In this document: positions 54,542 through 62,610 of the stretch, piece after piece
How the letters are laid out: every line of letters begins with the position of its first letter
Numbering within the stretch: position 1 is the stretch's first letter
Assembly (NCBI RefSeq): GCF_001816165.1
Contig: NZ_MDZC01000010.1
Coordinates: 62,001-126,000 of the forward strand
Reading direction: 5' to 3'
DNA from: Hymenobacter glacialis
GTDB taxonomy: Bacteria; Bacteroidota; Bacteroidia; Cytophagales; Hymenobacteraceae
DNA length: 64,000 nt
Made by a program: the position numbers and the translations under genes
Notes under the pieces: model-generated
What the model was told of the DNA's origin: nothing
The model's database searches: none
What the model saw: only the letters and a program-made list of their open reading frames with translations

Positions 54542-54549
54542 TATCTTTG
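54542..54549 (+). promoter_or_regulatory. -7 promoter element (TATCTTTG) for the mrp-nifU pair
   Basis: An exact TAnnTTTG, 33 bases before the ATG at 54583. Confidence 0.55.
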
Positions 54550-54582
54550 CAGCGCGCCATTTCCCGGCGCATTGCCTGCCCT

Positions 54583-55686
54583 ATGACCATAACCCAAGAA
54601 GCCGTTCTCAAAGCCCTGAGCTACGTGGAAGAGCCCGACCTGGGCCAGGACCTCGTGACGCTCAACATGATTGAGAACATTGAGATTGATGGCCTTACCG
54701 TTGCCTTTACGGTGGTGCTTACTACGCCTGCCTGCCCCCTCAAGCAGCTCATTCACGATGCCTGCGAGCGCGCCATCCACACGATGGTGGACAAGGACGC
54801 CAACGTGGTGATTACCATGACCTCGCGCGTGACCACGCTGCGCAACAACCGCGGCGATTTGCTGCCGGGCGTTAAGAACATTATCGCCATTGCTTCGGGC
54901 AAAGGCGGCGTGGGCAAAAGCACCGTTACCGCCAACCTGGCGGTGGCGCTGGCGGCCACGGGCGCCAAAGTGGGCCTGATAGATGCTGATATTTCCGGCC
55001 CCAGCATGCCCACCATGTTTGGCGTGGAGAACGAAGCCCCCCACGTTTTTCAGGGCCCTAACGGCAAAAACCTGATTAAACCCATCGAAAAATACGGGGT
55101 GAAGATGATGAGCATCGGCTTTTTGACGCCGGCCGAGGCAGCCATTGTGTGGCGTGGGCCCATGGCTTCGTCGGCGCTCAAGCAGTTTATTACGGAGGTG
55201 GACTGGGGCGAGCTCGATTACCTGCTCCTCGACCTGCCGCCCGGCACTTCCGACATCCACCTGACCATGGTGCAAACGGTGCCCGTAACAGGGGCCGTTA
55301 TCGTGACCACGCCCCAGAAGGTGGCCCTGGCCGATGCTCAGAAGGGCTTGCAGATGTTCCGCCAGCCCCAGATTAACGTGCCCGTGCTGGGCGTGGTGGA
55401 AAACATGGCCTGGTTCACCCCTGCCGAGCTGCCCGACAATAAGTACTTTATTTTCGGTGAGAATGGCGGCCGGCGCTTGGCCGAGCAGCACGACGTGCCG
55501 CTGCTGGGCCAGCTGCCGCTGGTGCAAAGCATTCGCGAAAACGGCGACGAGGGGCAGCCAGCGGTGCTCGACCCAAAGTCAGAAGTGGGCCAGCTCTTTG
55601 CTACTTTGGCCGAATCCGTAGCCCGGCAAATCAGCATCCGTAACAACGTGGCCCCTAAAACGGCCATCGTTCAAATGAACCCTTAA
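54583..55686 (+). CDS. Mrp/ApbC family iron-sulfur cluster carrier ATPase
   Basis: A 367-residue cytoplasmic P-loop protein. The N-terminal DUF59 domain (LKALSYVEEPDLGQDLVTLN) is followed by the deviant Walker A SGKGGVGKST (G106-T114), DADISGPSMPTMFG and VTTPQKVALADAQKGL. These proteins carry and deliver Fe-S clusters. The C-terminal CxxC found in many relatives is absent: the only candidate region reads NMAWFTPAELPDNKYFIFG, so the cluster may bridge differently. A NifU-type gene follows after 4 bases, which supports a role in Fe-S assembly. Confidence 0.9.
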   Translation: MTITQEAVLKALSYVEEPDLGQDLVTLNMIENIEIDGLTVAFTVVLTTPACPLKQLIHDACERAIHTMVDKDANVVITMTSRVTTLRNNRGDLLPGVKNIIAIASGKGGVGKSTVTANLAVALAATGAKVGLIDADISGPSMPTMFGVENEAPHVFQGPNGKNLIKPIEKYGVKMMSIGFLTPAEAAIVWRGPMASSALKQFITEVDWGELDYLLLDLPPGTSDIHLTMVQTVPVTGAVIVTTPQKVALADAQKGLQMFRQPQINVPVLGVVENMAWFTPAELPDNKYFIFGENGGRRLAEQHDVPLLGQLPLVQSIRENGDEGQPAVLDPKSEVGQLFATLAESVARQISIRNNVAPKTAIVQMNP

Positions 55687-55690
55687 TCCC

Positions 55691-55948
55691 GTGGACATGC
55701 CAGCATCTGCCCCCGTTTTCGACCATCCGTTGATGCCCCGTATTGAGGCGGCATTGGATAGCCTGCGCCCGTATCTGGCCACCGATGGCGGCAACGTGCG
55801 CGTGGCCAACATCACCCCCGAAGGCGTGCTCCAGCTCGAATGGGAAGGCGCCTGCGGGGCCTGCCCCATGTCGCCGATGACGCGCGCCGGCCTGGAAGAC
55901 ACCGTGAAGAAGGCCGTGCCCGAAATCACGGCCGTTGAAGCCCGCTAA
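55691..55948 (+). CDS. NifU-like iron-sulfur scaffold protein
   Basis: An 85-residue protein of the NifU C-terminal domain family. It contains LDSLRPYLATDGGNVRVANI and the cluster-binding pair in GACGACPMSPMT, with two cysteines three residues apart. It holds a transient Fe-S cluster for transfer. The start may be GTG at 55691 or ATG at 55697. It follows the Mrp-type ATPase gene after 4 bases, probably in one operon, and a dispersed hairpin repeat comes 29 bases after its stop. Confidence 0.93.
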   Translation: MDMPASAPVFDHPLMPRIEAALDSLRPYLATDGGNVRVANITPEGVLQLEWEGACGACPMSPMTRAGLEDTVKKAVPEITAVEAR

Positions 55949-55977
55949 GCGGTTTCTGACAGTTATTTGGTAAAGTA

Positions 55978-56085
55978 AGAACGTCATGCTGAGCGCAGCC
56001 GAAGCATCTCGCGTGTGGTAGTAATCCTTTCGATTAGTTTACTACTGCACGCGAGATGCTTCGGCTCCGCTCAGCATGACGTTCT
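55978..56085. repeat. Dispersed hairpin repeat, copy 5 (after nifU-like gene)
   Basis: Arms 55978-56015 and 56048-56085 are 38 bases long and pair with only one mismatch. The loop is 32 bases. It is the longest-armed copy of the family and lies between genes in tandem. Confidence 0.9.
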
Positions 56086-56127
56086 TTTTGCCCTCTTTCC
56101 TTTCTCCCACAAAACACCCTGCCCTGC

Positions 56128-57420
56128 ATGGCCACTGCCCCGAATTCGCCCACCCTTCGCTCCTGGATTGACATTCCGCCCACCAGCGACTTTCCCATTC
56201 AAAACCTGCCGTTTGGCGTGTTCGAAACCGAAGAGCGGGGCGCGCGCCTGGCCGTGGCCATTGGAGCCTACGTGCTCGACCTGTACGCGGCCAGCCAGCA
56301 TGGTTTCTTTGAAGACCTGACGGAGCTGGGAGCCGCTCAGCCCAAGGTATTTCGGCGCCGCTCCCTCAATGCGTTTTTGCGCCTGGGCCGGCCGGCGTGG
56401 CGGGCGGTGCGCCAGCGCGTGAGCGAGCTGCTGCGCCACGACGAGCCCCTGTTGCGCGACAACGAAGCGGCCGTGCGCGACTGCCTGCTGCGCCAAACCG
56501 ACGTGCGCATGCTGCGCCCCGTAAAGCCCGCCAACTACACCGATTTCTACAGCAGCATCGAGCACGCCACCAACGTGGGCACCATGTTCCGCGACCCGGC
56601 CAACGCCCTGCTGCCCAACTGGCGCCACCTGCCCATTGGCTACCACGGCCGCACCAGCAGCATCGTGGTGTCCGGCACCGACATCCGGCGCCCCAACGGC
56701 CAGCGCAAAGCCCCCGACGAGGCAACGCCCACGTTCGGCCCCAGCCGCCAGCTTGACTTTGAGCTGGAAATGGCCTTTGTGGTGGGCACCGGCACCGCGC
56801 TGGGCAGCACCGTGCCCATTGCCGAGGCTGAGGAGCACATATTCGGACTGTGCCTGTTCAACGACTGGAGCGCCCGCGACCTGCAAAGCTGGGAATACGT
56901 GCCCCTGGGGCCCTTTCTGGGCAAGAATTTCGGCAGTAGCCTGGCACCCTGGGTGGTCACGCTCGATGCGCTGGAGCCCTTCCGCATTGCCGGCCCCGTG
57001 CAGCAACCCACGCCCCTGCCCTACCTCAACCAGGACGGCGCCCACAACTTCGACATTGACCTTGAAGTGGCCCTCACGCCCGCGCAGGGCCCCGAAACCA
57101 CTATCAGCCGCACCAATTTTGGGCTCATGTACTGGAGCATGGCCCAGCAGCTCACCCACCACGCCTCCAACGGCTGCAACCTGGAAACCGGCGACCTCTA
57201 CGCCTCCGGCACCATCAGCGGCACCACCCCCGACTCTTTGGGCTCCATGCTGGAACTGACGTGGCGCGGCACCCGCCCCCTGCAATTGCCCGATGGCACG
57301 GAGCGCAAGTTCATCCTGGACGGCGACACCGTGGCCATGCGCGGCTACGCCGAGAAAGACGGTGTACGCATCGGCTTTGGCGAGGTGCGCGGCACCGTGC
57401 TCCCGGCTGTCGAACAATAA
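56128..57420 (+). CDS. fahA: Fumarylacetoacetase
   Basis: A 430-residue cytoplasmic hydrolase, the last step of tyrosine and phenylalanine breakdown, giving fumarate and acetoacetate. An N-terminal SH3-like domain has PIQNLPFGVFETEERGARLAV. The catalytic domain has YTDFYSSIEHATNVGTMFR, with the metal aspartate and the catalytic histidine, DFELEMAFVVG with two glutamates, and FNDWSARDLQSWEYVPLGPF. No other tyrosine degradation gene is in the window. A TCTTTTTG one base off the -7 consensus lies at the end of the repeat upstream. Confidence 0.94.
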   Translation: MATAPNSPTLRSWIDIPPTSDFPIQNLPFGVFETEERGARLAVAIGAYVLDLYAASQHGFFEDLTELGAAQPKVFRRRSLNAFLRLGRPAWRAVRQRVSELLRHDEPLLRDNEAAVRDCLLRQTDVRMLRPVKPANYTDFYSSIEHATNVGTMFRDPANALLPNWRHLPIGYHGRTSSIVVSGTDIRRPNGQRKAPDEATPTFGPSRQLDFELEMAFVVGTGTALGSTVPIAEAEEHIFGLCLFNDWSARDLQSWEYVPLGPFLGKNFGSSLAPWVVTLDALEPFRIAGPVQQPTPLPYLNQDGAHNFDIDLEVALTPAQGPETTISRTNFGLMYWSMAQQLTHHASNGCNLETGDLYASGTISGTTPDSLGSMLELTWRGTRPLQLPDGTERKFILDGDTVAMRGYAEKDGVRIGFGEVRGTVLPAVEQ

Positions 57421-57432
57421 GCCTGCCCAGCC

Positions 57433-57459
57433 TTAATCAGTTCTTAATCAGTTCTTAAT
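57433..57459 (+). promoter_or_regulatory. Three direct repeats of TTAAT at 11-base spacing
   Basis: TTAAT occurs at 57433-57437, 57444-57448 and 57455-57459, each followed by C, inside the near-perfect 11-base unit CTTAATCAGTT. The 11-base period is the spacing of direct half-sites bound by OmpR/PhoB-type regulators. It lies about 170 bases before the DUF1259 gene. Confidence 0.45.
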
Positions 57460-57630
57460 CAAACGTTGACGAAAATCCTCTCAAATTGAGTTTCGTGAAC
57501 GCAGATTTATCTAACCAGTTTCTTAAACTCATTTTGTACGTTGGCTCAGTTATCCGCTTTGAATTTGGAATTTCTCTGGGGAGTTAATTGAAAGGGGAAT
57601 AATTTACAACTTTACTTATCGTACGTGCTT

Positions 57631-58668
57631 ATGGCTGATTTCCACTTTTCCCGCCGCAACTGGCTCAAAACGGCGGCCCTTGCCACCACCCCAGTACTAC
57701 TGGGTGCGCTGCCTGTTGCAACCAGCACTGCCGCCCCAGCCGCCGGCAAAACCCCGGCGCTGACCGTCGGGGAAATTGCAGCCATTGAAGCGGCCCTAGG
57801 CAAGAAGGGAAACTACGTAGAGGCGCAGGCGACGCATACCACGCCGCTGCCGCGCAACGATTTGAAAGTGACGATAAAAGGGGAGCCGGTGCCCATTTCG
57901 TTCGGGTTCGGGGGGTGGGTGGCCATCAAGCACACCCTGGACGGTAAGTCCGCAATGTTGATGAGCGACACGGTGCTGCTACAAGAAGAGGTGAACCCAC
58001 TGATGTCGGCCGCCTTGGCCAATGGCCTAGAGATTGGGGCGGTGCACAACCATTTTTTCTACGAGGAGCCGCGCATCTTCTACATGCACGTGCACGGCAT
58101 GGGCACGCCGGCCGAGTTGGCCAGGAAGTTTGCGGCCACGTTAAAAGATTCCAAGCTGTTGCCGGCCAACCAACCGCCCGCTCTCGCGCCCGCTCCGGCG
58201 CAGGCCGGCACCAATGCCACGCCAAGCGCCGGGCCGCCCACGGGCAAGGACTTGTTTGACCTGCCGGCGCTGGACCGGCTGGTGGGCTACCCGGGGGTGG
58301 TAAACGGCCCAACCTATAAGTACACCGTGGGCCGAGCCGACCTGCAACCCCTCATGATGGGGACTGAAATGACCGCCGCCATTGGCTTGAACTCTTGGGC
58401 GGCGTTTGCCGGCAAGCAGGCCGACGCCCACATTGCCGGCGACGTGGCCATGCTGGAGGCTGAAGTCAATCCCGTGATTAAAGCATTGCGGGCTCATAAC
58501 CTCGAAGTAGTGGCCGTGCACAACCACATGCTCTTCGACCAGCCCCGCATGATGTTTCTGCACTATTATGGCCGTGGCCCGGCAGCGCAACTGGCCCAAG
58601 GATTTCGCGCGGCGCTCGACCAGCTAGGTCGAGGCAAACCCGGTGGCATGAAGAGGATGACGCATTAA
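57631..58668 (+). CDS. Secreted protein with two DUF1259 domains
   Basis: A 345-residue protein. The N-terminus MADFHFSRRNWLKTAALATT has a twin-arginine-like signal. Two homologous halves follow, each with a metal-site-like pattern: EEVNPLMSAALANGLEIGAVH, then NHFFYEEPRIFYMH in the first, and AEVNPVIKALRAHNLEVVAVH, then NHMLFDQPRMMFLHYYG in the second. DUF1259 proteins occur as LppY/LpqO lipoproteins in actinobacteria, with unknown function. The repeated H-N-H and D/E-x-P patterns suggest ligand or metal binding. A proline- and alanine-rich hinge (near 181-205) separates the halves. ATG at 57631 is chosen over GTG at 57625. Confidence 0.88.
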   Translation: MADFHFSRRNWLKTAALATTPVLLGALPVATSTAAPAAGKTPALTVGEIAAIEAALGKKGNYVEAQATHTTPLPRNDLKVTIKGEPVPISFGFGGWVAIKHTLDGKSAMLMSDTVLLQEEVNPLMSAALANGLEIGAVHNHFFYEEPRIFYMHVHGMGTPAELARKFAATLKDSKLLPANQPPALAPAPAQAGTNATPSAGPPTGKDLFDLPALDRLVGYPGVVNGPTYKYTVGRADLQPLMMGTEMTAAIGLNSWAAFAGKQADAHIAGDVAMLEAEVNPVIKALRAHNLEVVAVHNHMLFDQPRMMFLHYYGRGPAAQLAQGFRAALDQLGRGKPGGMKRMTH

Positions 58669-58747
58669 CACTGTACCCCATCCGCATGCCAGCGAAAAGG
58701 TGGTATAAAAAGTCAGAAGTGCTGAGCAATCATAGCCCCTCAACGCC

Positions 58748-59344
58748 TCAATGCATCCGGTCGTCGCGCACCGGCAGGTTGGTCACGATTTCGCCTTCAA
58801 TCAGAAGCAATTCCTGCAACCGTTCTTCTACCAGTTTGGGGTCGCAGTATTCCTTGGCCAAATCCACGTAGGCCACAAAATGCGCGGCTTCGGACACCAT
58901 CAATTCGTAATAGAATTTACTCAATTCCTGGTCGGCAATATTTTGCCAAAGCAGCTTGAATCGTTCGCAGCTACGGGCTTCAATCAGGGCCGAAACCAGG
59001 AGCTGGTCCATGAGCTGGCGCTCGCGGGCGCCGCCTTTGCGCACGTGCGCCAGCAGCTGCACTACGTACTCGTCTTTGCGCGGCCGGCCCAGCTGAAAAC
59101 CGCGTTTGCGCAACTCCAAGAGCACCCGTTCGAAGTGGCTCCACTCCTCGGCCACCAGGTCGGTGAGCTCGTCAACCAGGCGGTTTTTTTCCGGGTAATG
59201 GATAATCATGCTGATGCCGGTGCTGGCCGCTTTTTGCTCGCACCAGGCGTGGTCCACCAGAATTTCTTCGATATTTTTCTCAGCAATATTTACCCACCGC
59301 GGGTCGGTATTCAGCTTTAATTTCAGAATGGTTTTTTCTTTCAT
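58748..59344 (-). CDS. miaE: tRNA 2-methylthio-N6-isopentenyl adenosine hydroxylase MiaE
   Basis: A 198-residue ferritin-like diiron oxygenase that hydroxylates ms2i6A37 in tRNA. It has helices with DLVAEEWSHFERVLLELR (E and E-x2-H type ligands), SALIEARSCERFKLLW and MVSEAAHFVAYVDLAKEY, matching the two diiron half-sites. Oxygen is needed for the reaction, so the organism is expected to be able to grow with air. It lies 11 bases downstream of the Porin_10-like gene and probably shares its transcript. Confidence 0.94.
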   Translation of the reverse strand: MKEKTILKLKLNTDPRWVNIAEKNIEEILVDHAWCEQKAASTGISMIIHYPEKNRLVDELTDLVAEEWSHFERVLLELRKRGFQLGRPRKDEYVVQLLAHVRKGGARERQLMDQLLVSALIEARSCERFKLLWQNIADQELSKFYYELMVSEAAHFVAYVDLAKEYCDPKLVEERLQELLLIEGEIVTNLPVRDDRMH

Positions 59345-59355
59345 TATCGTATTTT

Positions 59356-61323
59356 CTAATTAAAGAAATTCCATTTAATTCCTAATTGAAAACGCCTCGG
59401 ATAACCTGAATAATACGGTGTGGCGTAATATCCGTCGTAGAGCAGCCCCTGGTTTATATAAGCGGCTTTGAGAAACACCGATACCGTTTTAATATCAGCC
59501 GAAATAAAGGCGTCCACCACCGAATAGTTGCGAACGGTGAAGCTGTTTTGCAGGTAGAATTGCTGGGTGCTGGGGCTATAGTCCAATGCCCGGTAGCGGG
59601 ACTGATAATACGCCTCCAGACCAATCTGGCTGAACACCGCTTTCTTGAAAATATAGCTTTCGTAAAACACCCGGGAATTGGTGACCAATTCCGGAATGCG
59701 AATGCCCTGCACGTCCCCCCCTCGCGTGTAGGTGGCCTGGTTATCAAATCCCACCCGGCCAAAATGCAACCGGTAGCGCACAGTGCCAATCAGCAGGTTT
59801 TTGGCGTCGCTTTCCTGGGCTGGGGCACCACCGGTGCCGTAATACACGAGGTTGCCGATGGACACGCCGCTCACGCTGGCTTCGAAGCGCTGCTTGGTGA
59901 GTTTACCGAAGTTGGGCACTTTCAGGGCCAGGCGTCCGGTGAGGTGCGTGGCGTTCACGTTCTCAAACTCGGTGGCGGTGCCGGGCAGGTGGTGCCACTC
60001 GTAGTGGTTGCCCACAAACTCCTGCTGCGTGAGGGTGGGCGAATAGGAAGTCTGGAGGATTTCGGCCGATAGCGGCCCCGTGCGCATGGTACCACGCAGC
60101 CAGTATTCGGGGTAGTTGGTGTACTTGTTCGACAGCGACAGGGCATACAATTCGCCCGCCGTCTCGATGGCGTAGATGGTGCGGTAGTTGAACGACGCAA
60201 CACCGCCCACAAACACTTGGTTGAAATTGCGGGTGGGCGCGGCTGTTATCAAACGTATGTTGGTGGCGGTGGCCGCCGAATCCAGGGTTTTGCTGGCCAG
60301 CGAAGCCAGGCGGTTGCGGGCGTATAGCCGGTATTCTACCGTCTTGGTACGCCCCAGCACTCCCACCGTATTCTCTATCTGCTGGTACTGGGCGCGGTCC
60401 AGGGTGGCCGTGCGGTTTCGTACTGGGTTGGGGGGATAAAACAGGTAGCCGCCGCTGTTGTCGGCACTTAGCGCCTGGTCGAAGTAGCTGTTGTACTGGC
60501 GCTTGGCGTCGAGGGTGTGGTACACGGTGAGGCCGCGCCCCAGCAGGCGGTAGGTTTGGGTGAGGTAGAGTTGGTCGCGGGCCTCGTTGTTGGCCGCCCG
60601 GGTCAGGTACACCTGCTCCCGGCCGTAGTTGAACAGCTCGCTGAGCTCGAGGGTGTCGCTGGCGGGCCGGATGCCGCCCTGCTCAATGCCACGGTGGCGC
60701 ACGTTGGAGAAGTTGAACAGCAAGTGGTACCGCTCGTCATCGGTTTGAAACCGACTAAAGAGCAGCACATTGGAGTGCTCCACCAGGCCGTCGCGGGAGG
60801 AGCGGGCGGCCAGAATTTTATTCGATGCAATGCGCTCGTAGGCAATGCCCACGCTGAAGTTCTTTTTCAGGCTCCGGCTGTAGCTGAACTCAAATACCTG
60901 CTCGCCGGAGCCCGACTGCACCAGCCGAAAAAAGGAGTACGGCGAGCGGGAATCGTAGTAAGGTATTTCGGCAGCCACCCGGGCGTATTTGTCGAACACG
61001 TTGCGGCCAAACCGGGCCCCGAGCTGCAAGTTGGGCTGGTAGAGCAGCGGCCGCGAAGCCGAGCCCACGGCCCCCAAATCCTGCTGAAACGTGGTGTCGT
61101 GGAACCAGAACCGCGCCTGCGGCCAGCGTGTGAGCGTGGTGTCGATGGGCGTGCCCGAGGTAGAGTCGCGCAGCACCTCGGCCTGGTAGATGACGCGCGT
61201 AGTTTTAGGGCCGTAAAGCACCCTGGTCGAGTCGTCGAGCACCTGCGCCTGCGCGGCCGGGACACCACCCAGCCCGCCGCACAGCAGCAGCCCCAACACC
61301 AACGAGGCCAGCGGGGACCACAT
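59356..61323 (-). CDS. Putative porin (Porin_10-like)
   Basis: A 655-residue outer membrane protein. A signal peptide ends near AAQAQ. The mature N-terminus (LDDSTRVLYGPKTTRVIYQ, then DTTLTRWPQARFWFHDTT) and LGAVGSASRPLLYQPN fit the Bacteroidetes family described as putative porin. The remaining sequence is a series of amphipathic strands ending in phenylalanine, as expected of a beta-barrel with the C-terminal FQLGIKWNFFN. The start is ATG at 61323. The 78 codons upstream that stay open look non-coding. It follows lpxK after 88 bases on the same strand. Confidence 0.82.
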   Translation of the reverse strand: MWSPLASLVLGLLLCGGLGGVPAAQAQVLDDSTRVLYGPKTTRVIYQAEVLRDSTSGTPIDTTLTRWPQARFWFHDTTFQQDLGAVGSASRPLLYQPNLQLGARFGRNVFDKYARVAAEIPYYDSRSPYSFFRLVQSGSGEQVFEFSYSRSLKKNFSVGIAYERIASNKILAARSSRDGLVEHSNVLLFSRFQTDDERYHLLFNFSNVRHRGIEQGGIRPASDTLELSELFNYGREQVYLTRAANNEARDQLYLTQTYRLLGRGLTVYHTLDAKRQYNSYFDQALSADNSGGYLFYPPNPVRNRTATLDRAQYQQIENTVGVLGRTKTVEYRLYARNRLASLASKTLDSAATATNIRLITAAPTRNFNQVFVGGVASFNYRTIYAIETAGELYALSLSNKYTNYPEYWLRGTMRTGPLSAEILQTSYSPTLTQQEFVGNHYEWHHLPGTATEFENVNATHLTGRLALKVPNFGKLTKQRFEASVSGVSIGNLVYYGTGGAPAQESDAKNLLIGTVRYRLHFGRVGFDNQATYTRGGDVQGIRIPELVTNSRVFYESYIFKKAVFSQIGLEAYYQSRYRALDYSPSTQQFYLQNSFTVRNYSVVDAFISADIKTVSVFLKAAYINQGLLYDGYYATPYYSGYPRRFQLGIKWNFFN

Positions 61324-61411
61324 TCTAAAAAAACCGCGTTTCGTAGCCTTCAAACAAGTAATAAATACGCCGCAGGCTAAGGAAGCCTTCGGCAAAGCGA
61401 AGTAGATAAAA

Positions 61412-62494
61412 TCAGGAAGCCGCAGCCGGTGCCGGGGGCAACAGGCTACGCAAAGCGGCACCTCCGGCTCCCGGAAACGCAACGCGCACCGGAATGGTAT
61501 AGAGCGGCAGCCCCGCCCACGCCGCCCGCACCAGGGGCGCCTGCAGCCGGGTGGCATCCTTTTCGGTTGTAAAAATAGGCCAGCCCGGCTGCCAATGGCC
61601 CCGCAGACGGGTCAAATCCTGCGGCTGGAAGGCGTGGTGGTCGGGAAAAGCCGCGTGGTGCTCAATTGCGTAGCCCTGTTCCTCCAAATACATGCGCAGA
61701 GGGCTGGGCTGGGCTATTCCCGTAAGCAGCAAGGCCGGCTGGCCACTGGCTGACACCGGTCGTAACGCCGCCGGGGCGTCGGCCACGTTTGCCGCCAAGG
61801 CCACCGGCTGGCCATAGGCATAGCTGGAAAACAGCACCGCTACCTGCGGCCGGCTGTAATGCCTCACCCGTTGCAGCACCAGCGCCTGGGCCGCGACTGA
61901 GAGGCCAGGCGGGCATTTGGTTACAATAATGACATCGGCGCGGCGGGCACCGTGCCGGCTTTCGCGCAGGCGGCCGGCCGGCAGCACATAGTCCTGGTAA
62001 AACGGCCGGGCCCATTCGGTGAGTAGCACGTTGAGGGTGGGCCGCACGGCGCGGTGCTGGAAGGCATCGTCGAGCACCACCACGGTGGTTTCGGGGTACT
62101 GCTTCAGGAGCAACCGCACGCCAAGTTGCCTTTTTTCGGCCACTGCCACGGGCACGTGCCGAGCGGCGAATTCCTGGAAGTACTGCCAGGGCTCGTCCCC
62201 CACAGTGGCCGCCGAGTCGGATGGGCCCGCCACGCGTGGGCCGCGGGTGAGGCGGCCGTAGCCCCGGCTCAGGATGGCCGGGCGGTGGCCCTGGCGCAGT
62301 AGCTCCTCCACCAGCCACATCACGTGGGGCGTTTTGCCGGTGCCGCCCACACGCAGGTTGCCCACGTTGAGCAGCGGCACGGCAAACGACTCCGATTTTT
62401 TCCAACCGGCCTCGTACAGCCAGTTCCGGAAGCCCATTACCGCAGCGTAGAGCCAGGAAAAAGGCAGCAGGAAAAACGTCCACATACGCGCCAT
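61412..62494 (-). CDS. lpxK: Tetraacyldisaccharide 4'-kinase LpxK
   Basis: A 360-residue membrane-associated kinase that phosphorylates the lipid A disaccharide at the 4' position. An N-terminal amphipathic or membrane helix (MWTFFLLPFSWLYAAVMGFR) is followed by VGNLRVGGTGKTPHVMWLV (Walker A), SRGYGRLTRGPRV, VVLDDAFQHRAVRPTLNVLL and a C-terminal FPDHHAFQPQDL. The start is ATG 62494. It is the only lipid A gene of this strand in the window and is far from the lpxD/C/A block. A -7 element is 30 bases upstream. Confidence 0.94.
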   Translation of the reverse strand: MARMWTFFLLPFSWLYAAVMGFRNWLYEAGWKKSESFAVPLLNVGNLRVGGTGKTPHVMWLVEELLRQGHRPAILSRGYGRLTRGPRVAGPSDSAATVGDEPWQYFQEFAARHVPVAVAEKRQLGVRLLLKQYPETTVVVLDDAFQHRAVRPTLNVLLTEWARPFYQDYVLPAGRLRESRHGARRADVIIVTKCPPGLSVAAQALVLQRVRHYSRPQVAVLFSSYAYGQPVALAANVADAPAALRPVSASGQPALLLTGIAQPSPLRMYLEEQGYAIEHHAAFPDHHAFQPQDLTRLRGHWQPGWPIFTTEKDATRLQAPLVRAAWAGLPLYTIPVRVAFPGAGGAALRSLLPPAPAAAS

Positions 62495-62524
62495 AAGCAA
62501 GAGCTATGCTCCAGTGAGAGCCGG

Positions 62525-62532
62525 CAAAAGTA
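62525..62532 (-). promoter_or_regulatory. -7 promoter element (TACTTTTG) for the lpxK run
   Basis: An exact TAnnTTTG on the minus strand, 30 bases before the lpxK ATG. A TTTG at 62556-62559 on the same strand, 23 bases further upstream, could be the -33 element. Confidence 0.6.
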
Positions 62533-62610
62533 CAGCCCTGCTGCGGGTGGCCACACAAAGACGCCGCGAAGTAGTTGTCTGCAGTGTATTAATCAGCGCA
62601 CCCCACTTCT

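Noticed and set aside
56071..57417. A 448-residue open frame on the minus strand opposite fahA
   Set aside because: It has low-complexity alanine, glycine, histidine and valine composition, while the plus strand encodes a full fumarylacetoacetase.
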